From Hippasteria phrygiana (lineage: Eukaryota; Echinodermata; Asteroidea; Valvatida; Goniasteridae): 64,000 bases of DNA. This document shows positions 10,921 through 22,200 of the stretch, piece by piece. A program made the position numbers and the translations under genes. Position 1 is the first letter of the stretch, and each line of letters opens with the position of its first letter. The stretch lies in NCBI GenBank assembly GCA_037893225.1, contig JAZGUH010000401.1:558001-622000 (forward strand). Direction: 5' to 3'. The notes beneath the pieces were generated by a model, which did no database searches, was not told the DNA's origin, and saw nothing but the letters and a program-made list of their open reading frames with translations.

Positions 10921-11507
10921 CCTTGTCTTCCAAGATTTGGTGAAGGAATACAACTCAGAACGAATGGAATGTCCAACGCCTGTGCCAGGAGCGGAACGCA
11001 TCCACAAGTCTCGTCACCAACCAGCATGTCAAATTTCTCATCCCGAAGCCTCTCCATGGTAGCCGTATCTCCCAATAGAGCATCGCATTGACTCGTCCCA
11101 GTAAACAGATCTTCAACAGCAGCTTGATTCAGTTCACCTTCAATTAGTGTAGATATGGAGTCCCAAAAAGTCACTAGTCCCCCTTCCAGCATTACCTTGG
11201 AAAGCGCGAGCGTATTACTTATGTTTCGGCAAGATGATGAGCCGGATTTAAACACCTGGACTTTGAAGTCGTCATAATCCTTCCTAAATACCCCGGTGTC
11301 TGAGCTGCCCTTCAGGAATACGACCTCATGGCCGTGTTGCATCAATACCTTACCGGACTTCATCAGCGTAGTATAGTGGCTAGTGCCCGTGGTGAATGTG
11401 AAGTATAGGAATTTGTACTTTTTTGACGCTGTTCCGCCATTAGTATCACTGGTATAAACCGATGAGACTAATGCCAGAAGTAGAACAGCCGCACATCTGC
11501 AAGACAT
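10921..11507 (-). CDS. UDP-glycosyltransferase, first coding exon only
   Basis: Minus-strand exon of 195 codons beginning ATG at 11507. Residues 1-20 form a hydrophobic signal peptide (AAVLLLALVSSVYTS), as expected for an ER-lumenal family-1 UGT. It continues with KYKFLYFTFTTGTSHYTTLM and HGHEVVFLKGS, the start of the N-terminal acceptor-binding Rossmann domain, and later DEKFDMLVGDETCGCVPLL and IPFVLS, typical of this family. The frame stays open to a GTGAGT splice donor at 10920-10915. UGTs join a sugar from a UDP-sugar to small lipophilic acceptors. The C-terminal UDP-sugar signature domain is not found between 1 and 10920. Later exons may lie beyond the left edge, or the gene may be a truncated copy. 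The acceptor cannot be inferred. Confidence 0.75.
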
Positions 11508-13804
11508 TCTTCCGTTTTACAAGCTGCGCATTGGGAACTTCACCTCCCCGTACAAAATCTCAGCGAATATGCCGATTACCCGATCTAAGTCCATGCAGTT
11601 TGCCAAAGTTCAAGAACTATTTTTTTGTCAATTAGATGGCCAGACCACAACACCAGGCCCGGCGAATTTCGGTGCTTGATTAACGAATCTGGACTATGGT
11701 CAACAGAACCGTAAGAAAAAAATGGAATTGAGCACTCGGTTATTCACGAGCATTCTCCTTCAATTTTGGAATAAGAAAGCTTTCAACTCTTTGAATAAAA
11801 CTTTCCTGTTAATTTGGGTCTCAATGTACTTGACCCTTGACAGCAATGGCCCCTGCGTGTACGCAGACAATCTGGGAAAAAAGTAGGCCTATGTTGAGAA
11901 TTGCGGGAATGCTGCTTGCTCTTTGATCAAAAGCTAATTTAGCTATATGAACAAACACTGCATCCCAAAAAAGAACCCAGCATACATTTGATATCTCCAC
12001 TGATAAGCTGGACAATTGCTAACTCTTTGAACCCGGGCGTATGAGTCAAGAAAAAACAGCCTGCACTCAGTGGCGCAGCTGGGGATTACGTAGTTGCAGA
12101 GTGGCAGATTTGAATGGGACGGACATTTTAAAACCAAAATCGAGACGCTGATAGAAGCAAAACCCGGACCGTGAAAATGGCTTAGACGGGACGAACATTT
12201 TACTTTGCAACGGGAAATCAAAACCTTGGCTATACGCGCTTGCCTGCACTAACAGAGGTGACGCCAAAAGGACCACAGCAGCACATGAAGAAAACCATTG
12301 ATCTGTCATCACCATTGCATGTTGATGGGAAATAGACCAAAAAAACACAAATGTTAAATTTACACCAATGAAGTGTAAAGTGTAGTGCATAGTCGAGTCC
12401 CCTGATTTGAAGATCTCTCGGTGGGCTCTTGATGAAAACAATTATGAAAAATGATTGTTTATGACTTGTTTAAAGAATACTTTTTTGGGGGGAGGGGGTG
12501 TGTGTGCAAAGCATCTTATTAGATGCTTATTGTATATTTTGAGGGGGTTATATTAAGTTAATTGCAAATTGAACCACAGTACACAGTATACGATACAATT
12601 GAGTCAACTTAGCTCATATGTACAATTGCTACTCAATTGGGTATAGGCCTAATAAGAAGGGCACATTACGTCATTGTCATCTTTGGATTTTTTAAAAAGT
12701 TATCTCTCTCCCGGTTCTCCTTTTCAATCCTCTGGGACCGGTGTCATATGACAATCTGACTCCTATGAAAATAGGACTAATTTTCCCTATTATTGGTTAA
12801 ACCCTCTCTCACGTGACCGGCCACTCTCCTAATTATCTTCACTAAGGCATGTGCAATACTACCAATGAGCCCGTATTTCATAGTGACTGAAATTCACGCT
12901 ACTATTATGCTGTTACTTGGGGAGAAGAGGAGGTACCAAGATGAACGGAGTAAAAGTAAATGGGTAACGCAATTGTTGAGTCCAGAATATTTTATTTACT
13001 ACAACGAACATCAAAAAGGTACAAAGCAAAGAAACATGTAAGATGTAAGTAGGTGTAGACGGCACCACGCCAGAGAACCAACTGCAATTACTTAAAGGTA
13101 TAGGGCCTACTTATAAACAACAGATTCCGTAAGTGTACAACATCAGGCGAGCATACATCAGGTGAGTATAAATTACGTAACTCGAAATGGTGTGCGACAT
13201 CAGGCGAGTGTACCGCATACTAATTAACATATACAATAAAGAATATGATTACAACACCGGGTTTTCATGAAGGTCCTCGGTCATCTGCCCCATCAGCAGC
13301 TTCCTGTTGAAGGCACAGTGGACATTATATACCGACATGCCACCTGCAGCACTCCAAATCTCTTTGTTGAATAAAAATGATGGGACACCCATTTTGAACT
13401 TGGAAAAGAGATAATGATTTTTCTTTTCACTAAAAATAATAATAATGCTATTGTCTGGGCGTTGTTGCTGATTTGTCAATATACGATAGGCATTCATAGT
13501 AGAGGTTATGCTCAATATTAACTTGTTTACTGTGTTACGTGCATGTGTGTCGTAATGGGGTATAACGGAAGAAAATAATTAGGCACGTGACGCAACAAAA
13601 GATTGCAAGATACTTCACTTGATTGACATTAATATACAGAGAAAATTTTATTGTTGAAATTAGCTTCTCCATATTACCAACAACTATTCAGTTACATTTA
13701 TTTAATAAATGTTCAAAGGGCGCTAATTTCGCGAGCCGGCATTCGAATCAGTTCATGTACTTAGCTGTAAGATGATTCTTCTTGAGATGTGGGATCCTCA
13801 ACTA
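11508..13804. other. Gene-free stretch upstream of the UGT exon
   Basis: No supported gene. The promoter of the UGT exon should lie just above 11507, but no clear element was recognised. A short repeat near 12770-12830 (CACGTGACCGGCCACTCTC) recurs in inverted orientation near 39735-39795, so it belongs to an interspersed family. Confidence 0.4.
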
Positions 13805-14496
13805 AGGCCTTTTCACACTAGAGCGCCGAACCCCGGTGCGAACTCGCCCCGGGGCGGCCCCGGGGCCGCCTCGGCGTTTTAACCCCCGAGTTCAACCCCG
13901 CGTCGTTTCACACTCGTTTCGCGCAAACCTACCTCAGCCAACCCCGGGGCGAGCTCGCCCCGGGGTTGGGCATGAGCGTTTCACACTATTTTTTTTTTGT
14001 ATTTCATCGACCCCCAGATGGCAAGTAAATTCCTAACTTCCTCCTCGCTGAAAATAATTCCTGAGATTCCGAGAACACAATGACCATCACAAAAGAGGGG
14101 GGGGGGTCCCTCTGCCGCATGTTGTGCTTCAGAATAATGACGCTGCGCTTTCGGCCAAGCTGTATACAATTAACAATAGGGCGCGCTTTGACAGGACCTT
14201 TAGAATTCTTTTGTCGAGACTACCTGTTTCTCAACCCGGGTTGTAGGCCTAAGAAACCCCGCACGCGGGGCGACGTTTTACATTAACCATTTCGCCCCGG
14301 GGCCACCCCCGAGATCGGTCTCGCCCCAAGTTGAAAAATCTCACCCTGGCCTGGAGCAGGAATGAGTTCGCCCCGGGGCGAGACCAATCTCGGGGGTGGC
14401 CCCGGGGCGAAAATGGCTAGTGTGAAACGTCGCACATTCTCACCCCCGCGTCGCCCTGGGGCCGCCCCCGAGATTTTGTCTAGTGTGAAAAGGCCT
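13805..14496. mobile_element. 692-bp GC-rich MITE
   Basis: Perfect 18-bp terminal inverted repeats AGGCCTTTTCACACTAGA lie at 13805-13822 and, in complement, at 14479-14496. Subterminal regions are built of GCCCCGGGG palindromes separated by TTTCACACTA-like words, repeated in both orientations. Near 14055-14115 the body contains an inverted fragment of the GATATGGGG MITE family (CCTGAGATTCCGAGAACAC, followed by a G-run). The long open frames across this block are by-products of its GC content. Confidence 0.8.
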
Positions 14497-16237
14497 ATAG
14501 ACGTGATGGCATTACGCATGCTGGGCGTGGAGCATTCTAGTGACGTGCGGGGCGAGGGGTACGTGTCTTTCGGAAGGCTGAAGTTCTCATTGTTCTGTGG
14601 TCCGAGTGAGCTGCAGGGTTTCACTCCTGGTTGGCCACAGTGCAATTATGCTGGAATTATGATGAGACTTAATCCTCTGCACTCAGTCACACTCGCACTT
14701 CCTTAATGTACATTAATCTTTATGCGTAGCACGTAGTAAAACAATATAGGAATGCCAAAAAGACTGCACAATCGCGTTTGTTTTCATTAAATTGAAATGT
14801 TCAGTCGGATCATAACGGCTTTAACATGAACGTGTGTACCTCAAAATGTTGAAATTCATTTTATAATTGAATAGTGATATTGTGACATGAGTTCAAGGCC
14901 ATGCAAACCCTCACCAATGTGACACCATGCCACCTATACATCACTTTCAACCTTTGGTTTGCCATTCTGAAGATGTACAGTTTTGTCCCTTATAGCAATC
15001 TTTTGGATGTTATGCCAATGTGAATTTACATATTCATGAGCACAGGAGTGATGTCACACAAGGGAAAGTTTCAGTATCGTAAACTGATTTTGTGCATAAA
15101 ATGTAAAGGATTTGTTTTACTTTTCCCAGGGTCCATTTTCTAAATGTTTGTGTTTCTGCATTTTTTAAGTACTCAATCAGCAAACAAGTTTAATGTACAT
15201 GTACAAAGGGCTACTTGTCAAATGTTGATTGTTTTTTAGTGCTATACGGTACATGCATGTATCAGAGATGTAGTCAAGTCCATCACAAGTACGTCCCTGC
15301 AAGTCCCCGCAAGTCCATCACAAGCCCTCCAGCAGGGACTCGACTACAACTCTGTATATGTGCCTAAAGTGTGTAGTCAATTATTGATGACATCGTACAA
15401 TGTATAAAACAGCACCCTCACGTTTGAAGAATTACACTGTAGCTGGAAAATTTTGAATAGTCCATATTTCAATGTCTGTTCTATATATATATTGAATGAA
15501 ACTGAACTTTTAAGCATTTTATCAAAGTTAATATCTTACTTTTGATAAAATACATTGTAGCCTGAACAAAAAGGGTATTCCTTTATGCTTACACAGTTCA
15601 GAAGCATATTTGCACAACATATTTTTCAGAACTAGTTTGCGTGTGACCTTTAATGCTACATTTGCCATTTTATGTCTGTTCTATGTAGGCTACGTTAAAT
15701 GAAACTGAACTTTGAAGCATTTTATCAAAGTCAATATCTGAGAGAACAAATAGCACATTCAAAAGCTCACCGCAACTGATAGCCACTTACACGCACGTAC
15801 CACTGAAAACAAGACCAGACAGTCTGGTTTTTGGTGACCAACTGAATGCTTAGGTAAAGGTGCACTGTGCATAATCTATTTATCCTGTCGGAAAACTTAC
15901 TGCAAAATTCTCATTTGCCGTGAAAGAGCTCTTCAGGGAAACCATTTTTAAAGGCCACCAACATACATTGTAATGAATTGCCTGTTTTGCAAGAACTCTA
16001 CAATTATGAAAGTGTCTCAATGCATGGATGGGTGATCGAGGCTTGAACTTAATTCAACTCATTGTTAGAAAGCACAAAGCATAAAGACATGTATAATCAC
16101 CACTGGCTGTTTTCACTCCGTTTGATCTTTCAGGTTTTTTTTTATTTGTGTGAATTCTCAGGATCTTTCATTTGCAGAGCTTTGAGTGCTTGTCGGGAAG
16201 CTGATTAAAGCTTTGGACGGGACAGCCTCATCAAACT
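14497..16237. other. Intergenic DNA upstream of MAO
   Basis: No gene. It contains a hAT-like MITE remnant (15263-15354) and a direct repeat of about 65 bp (15473-15537 and 15671-15738, beginning ATGTCTGTTCTAT). A pyrimidine-rich tract followed by CAG at 16175-16177 could be the acceptor of a 5'-UTR intron, which would put the MAO promoter further left. Confidence 0.35.
15263..15354. mobile_element. Short hAT-like MITE remnant (CAG-TGTAGTC family)
   Basis: Starts CAGAGATGTAGTCAAGTCC and ends in the complement-type GACTCGACTACAACTCTG. The inside is made of CAAGTCCcnGCAAGTCC words as in the larger copies at 19839-22045, 25269-26026, 26911-27134 and 33769-33970. It is only 92 bp, so most of the middle is lost. 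No clear 8-bp duplication remains. Confidence 0.55.
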
Positions 16238-19200
16238 ATGTCCAAAGCAAAACGAGATGTGATTATTGTCGGAGGTGGTATCAGTGGTAAGTGCATAGAA
16301 AATGCAGTATATTTCCCAATCATGTGATGAATAAGTTAGACATCCTTTCCAGGAAAATTTAAAAGCAGCTATGAAATTTTGAGACCTGCCAGGGCAAATT
16401 GTTAAATTTATTCGGGAGGGGTGGAGAATTGTTTATGGTTCATGTATATGTCTAGTATTTTTTGTGTTTTTTTATCACATTGTTTGTATTTCTGGTTGAT
16501 CGTTTTGTTTGTAAAATGTTTATATTTGATGTAATATGTTTTTGGCACGCACATTATGTGCATGATTATTTATGGGGTGTATCCAAATTTTCTGGACCAA
16601 ATTTTAAAATGATTCTAAGAAAGTGACCTCAAGTGTGTTGGCCTGGCAAAAACATTTAAAAGAGGGTGGGGGGGAGGTGGGCAGTGTACTCAGCGGAACA
16701 TGAGCATACCTCAAATTGCTCCTTTACTTCAAATTGCACCTTTACTTTAAATTGCTCTTACATAAACAATAATGACAACTTTTAATAGGTCGTATCGTAG
16801 TGCGAAAACCATTGGTCCGATGGGGCTAAAACTTGAAATTTCAGCTTTTTCAGCCTCAATTACCCCATACCCCAATTTCAGCCAATTTGAAGAGGATTGG
16901 GTTTAAATTACCATGTGGGGGGGGAGGGGGGTGATTTGACATGGAATGACCCCTCATTCTCGTAAGTTTCCCATTGAACACTTGTGCAGCTGGCAGAAGA
17001 GTAGTGTAGGTGTCGTCCAAAGGGCATTTGATTTCCATGCCGTCCATACTTTGCTTGTCAAACTAAAGCATTGGTTGCCTTGTATTTTGCCAACAGGCCT
17101 TTCTGCTGCCAGACACCTTCAAGAGCATGAACAGAGCGTGCTGGTGCTTGAGGCCAGGGACAGGGTCGGCGGTCGCACGTATACACTGAGGGTAATGGCT
17201 GTTGCCAATGGTTGCGTTCGATTAGCTTACGCTTAAAACACGGGGTTACACCGCGGGGAAGCCACGAAATGAGGCAAATCGAACGCTGCGGTGTATTCGC
17301 CTAGGCATGCTGGGAAAATTAAGGTCAAAGGTCGTTTGGGGCCGGGGAACTTTAAAAAGGGCAAAATGTTAAACACAGGCTCGCTGTCGTCTGCTCTACC
17401 GGCAAAATCTTGACCATGACGCCCATGGTAATTATAAAATTCACAATACACACAGTCTAGTCCCCAACTGTTGTAAATGTCAGGAAAATACACTCTTTGA
17501 TTTCCAATTTCTGTCACAATTTGTACATTTCGTCACCGACACCACGAAGTAACACCCGAGTTGACTTGAGTGCGCGCCATGCGCGCGTATTTTAGACAAT
17601 CGAGTAATTTTCGTTTTCACGAAGTAACACCCAAGTACACCGTCGCTTACTCGGTAGATTTGCGTTTTTACGAAGTAACACCCATCTGTATTTCGCCAGT
17701 TTGAAGATTTTTATTATTTTATTGTGTAACCCAACAAGAATACAAATGAAGTAAATTCCTGTCAACCCTTTCAAAGCGTTTTTCTCCGCATGGTATTTCC
17801 GCAACATGCTTTCTATTTTGTGAAGTCACAAATCGTCACGTCACTGTCCGAACTGCGCGCGCACACTTGGGTGTCAGTTCGTGAAACCAAAATTATTAAA
17901 TGAGCGGTTTTCACGAAGTAACACTGGAGTGGACTTTGGTGTTACTTCGTGGTGTCGGTGACGATTTACTCACGTCGAATTCGACTTCGCCGCCATGTTT
18001 ACGTTTTTAGCTAGGCGGTGACGTCATTACACCCGGGCAGCCACCAGAGACCCGCTCGCTAGCTGGGGTAGTGGTGGTTGACACAAGGGCAGACACGAGT
18101 ATCACGTGATGACTAATCGAACGGTCTTGTGTAAGTTTTACTTACACGTGTAAGCTAATCGAACGCACCCATTGTTATTGAGCTCCTTATCACAAAAAAA
18201 AAGACAAAAAATTGCTTTAATAGGAAATTGAATCCCGAATGTTTTGCAATGTATTTTGCTTGTGACTGGCAGACTGATTCTTTATTAACAGGATTAAATT
18301 TCTTGACAAAACTTTCCGCTTACTCTACGAAATTAGCCCCTGCAGTTTGTGTACGTTGTGGAAAAGTTTGTAGCTCTAAAAAATGGTGTTGTTGGACATT
18401 TTATGATGAACTAATGCTGATGATAATTGTATCATAGTTACTAATGATAATTAATAATCACATTGATTTATTTCTAGGACCCAGCATTCCAGTATCTTGA
18501 TGTTGGCGGAACCTACATCGGACCAACTCAGAACAGAATCATCCGGGTTGCCAAGGAGCTAGGGATACAGAACCAGATCGTTAACGAGAAAGAGAGAACT
18601 ATCAACTACAGACATGTAAGCAAGAATCTGTGGCCAATTCCATCATATTGCTTAGCAGTTAGCAGCAAATATTTTATTAATGTGCTATACAACTTGAGCA
18701 TGAAGACTTCTATTGTCACAATGTTTGCAACACGTTGTGTCCTATGTACATCAACACAGACAACAATTCGGTCGATTCACCACTCAGTGCGGGGAAGGCC
18801 AATTTTCCACTTTCGGGGTCGACATCGCGTCTGTCGGGTTGTATTAGATGGTGGACAGTACAGTAGTAGGCCCGATGGATTTCGCGCGAAAGCGAGTGGA
18901 TAAGTTAAAGCAATTTTTGACTAATCGGGGAATACCTTGTGAGGGAAAGAAGAGAGAGGAGTTGATAGATTTAGCGGAGAAGGGGTGTAAGACGTACGGT
19001 CGATGCATTGGCGATACCCACTTCCGGTTTTGCGATGTCGACTTTTTTCCATGCACTGCGTAATTTAGCCTCTCCCCGGTTGCCGCTGGGGGCGCACCGA
19101 GTTGTGAATCGACCGAATTGTCCCAACTCTCTTCCAGTTTCATCTCGAAAAATAATTTCATTTTTTTTAATTGCTATTTTTCTAGCAATGCAAACTTCTT

Positions 19201-22200
19201 TTTTTATGAGACATCAAACGAAAGGGTCCGCCCACATTTACTTACAAAAATTACTTTCAAATGTCGAAATTATTTGAGGCCCGACGATAATTCGGTTCCT
19301 TTCAGGGCATATCTTTCGTGCGTTAGAGGCGGAAGACAACCAAGAATAGAAGCCTTTTTCAGAGGGGTATAGATGTCCAAAATAGAAAAACAGAAGTTTT
19401 TCTGTTAAATAAACCAAACAATTTGAAAATTTGTTCGAAGGAAAAAAAAAAACAATTTGAAGAGCACATGCAGTATGTATAGTATATCTTACGTTGACAT
19501 GGAAGTTGACATGTGACTGTTCTAGACCAATGAAAAAGACACCATGTAATAATTATCGCAGATTTGTGAAATTAATCTAAAAACTGACATCAACACTTTC
19601 TACTTGTCTTTGCAGGGCAAGTCGCATGCGTTCAGGGGTACTATACCCAGTATTCCTAGTTTCTTTTCAACTCTTGATGTGAACCATGCGATGCGACTAC
19701 TGGATGCTTATGGTCAAGAGGTGTGTGAGTAATGAAGACAACATGTAAAACAATTGATCAGTGATAAAAATAGGCATACAATTATCCACGTGGAGCAACT
19801 GTTTGCATGCAATTTTGAAACTTCTTCATACAAAGAATCAGTGATGTAGTCGAGGCCAGGCACAAGGCCAGGCACACAAGGCCAGAACAATTAGATCATG
19901 CACAAGACCAGCTTGTAATTAGTCTTGGTTCAAGACGTTTTTACGTATATACACGCGATAACCGGCCACCGCGAGAGGGCGTTATCACAACAAACTAGTA
20001 AGCCACGAACCGCCAGTAACAATGATTGCAGCGCGCATTATGTAGTTTGCATAATACATAAATAAATGCATTATGCATAGTCTAACCCCCTGACTACTAC
20101 CGCCCGAGTGTTAGTATGAAGATCAAGGTACAGGTCCGTGCTATTTAGATTGTTTGGTAGGGCCGAGGGGAATGAACTAAAAAGTTCCGGAATGATGGAA
20201 ATTATAATAAACAGAAAATCTTAACTGGGCTGAATATGATATATTATAATGGTGCTGAGAAGACCTTGTTGGGAGATTTGATTTAGATATAAAATAAAAA
20301 AGGCCGTGATAATAATAAAACAAATAGCTCAAGAGGCCCTAGTCTTTACGGCCGGGGAAAACGGAGATTGTCGTACTCTGGTGATTCGATTGTCACACAG
20401 TTCACAAAGATACTGAGACGCACTCTAGATCTCCTCCGGGTTTTCTCAACTGGTGAAACTCGACAAAAATTCAGGCTCATGTTTGCTTTGAGGCTGGAAG
20501 CGAATCCCCGCCGAGAAACCCCAGCGATTCCATACCTCCGAGTCGACTTCAATTCAACGGACGACTTGTCTCAACGGAAGACTTGTCTGAACGGAAGACT
20601 TGTCTTCCCATTTAACGCAAAAAGGCGGTCGAGTTGTCTCAACGGTCGAGTTTTCTCAACAGTCGAGTTTCCTCCGGTCGAGTCGCGTCGGCCAACGGTC
20701 GAGTTGTCCGAGCCCCGACGGTTTAATAATAGAGAGATATTTCTTGCATGTAACAAGTAAATTCCCGCAGATCACACACCATCACGGTCACCCAGGTTGC
20801 CTGCCCGGTCCCGCCCAGCACCTTTCAATTCCCCGCCGTATCTCCCTCGCGTCGATCGTCACAGTTGCAAGACGTCGCATGCGAACACGAGCGGTGAACT
20901 TGACACTGCAGCCGCTAGCGCATAGCCGACCGGCTGCCTGCAATGCAAAGCATTGCGGCTTCGATCGCGAACTTAAAGGGACACATTGCCTTCAAATGTC
21001 ATGAAATTTTGCTGTTTGGAAATGTTCCTTATCATTTATAAGAGTTGTTCATGCAAAAAAACACGTATAATGTGTTGTAATTAGTGAGTAGTGATTACAG
21101 ACCAAAAATTTAACCGCTGACCCCTGACATCTGACCAGCGAAACATAGACTTATTTCCAGTAGTGAATACCACCGTCTAAATAATGCGCAAAATACGATG
21201 CAAGAGTCTTTAGGCTGGCGCCGCAGCCAGTGGCCTTGTGAACCTATCAGGTGATCGCCAGGTACAATTCTCTACCTCGCGACACATATCGCCAGTGCTG
21301 CACGCCGTGCCACAGTACATCAAAATGGATCAACAGAACGTACTTCAACCAGGTGCGACTGGAAATACGACTGGTGAACACGGTCCGCCATTTTGTGGAG
21401 TCAAAAATTTGGTTCTACAAAATGGCGGAACGTTATTTGTCACGAAATTAAACAAAACCACGCAATTTGAAGGGATAGTTATGTGAATCTGTATATTCTA
21501 CTTTTAAAAAAGCTTCCCGAATATACCCATTTCAGCTTTATAGCCCAAATCGCAAAATCCAAAGCAATGTGTCCCTTTAACCAGCGACCCTTCGGCCAGT
21601 AGTAACATAGACAGCTACCAGACTATTGTGCAACTTCATGGCAGCTCTTCTCCGTATGTGCGCGTGCGTGAAGAGAAAATGTTCCTCATTTTCATACTGC
21701 ATTATTGTCGCATGCGCACTAGTTTCCCCTATTTTTCGGGGGGAGTTTTTACGAAATTCCCAAGACGTTGTTACTGGCGGTTCGTGGCTATTAATACACG
21801 GTTTGTCGTGATAATGCCCCCTCGTGGTGGCCGGTTATCGCGTATATACGTACGTAACAACGTCTTGAACCAAGACTAGCTTGTAATAGGCACAAGTAAC
21901 AGGCATAAACCATGACAAAGGAATGCTTTTTGTGCAGTTTATTTGAATAGCTTGAGACTTGAATTATTAATGACTGAAGGTCTTGTGCTGTGCTGGCCTT
22001 GCAGGATCTTGTTTGGCCTTGTGATGATGGCCTCGACTATCACGGCAAAGAATCAAAGAAAAGGGTTGATTAACCCTAACTACCCCAAGCCTTATCCAAC
22101 AGCAGGATGTGTTGAATTTTGATGGATTCATCAAGACTGTAGAGCCTTGGCATTATTACTTTGCATGAAATATTATGGAGATATGATGCCCCAAGTTGTC

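Noticed and set aside
12067..12441. 124-codon minus-strand frame with a signal-peptide-like stretch
   Set aside because: CAAVVLLASPLLVQA faintly recalls the UGT signal peptide, but nothing after it resembles a UGT or any other family I know.
13836..14706. Three open frames of 66-120 codons
   Set aside because: They lie in the GC-rich MITE, run through its TIRs, and show no protein pattern.
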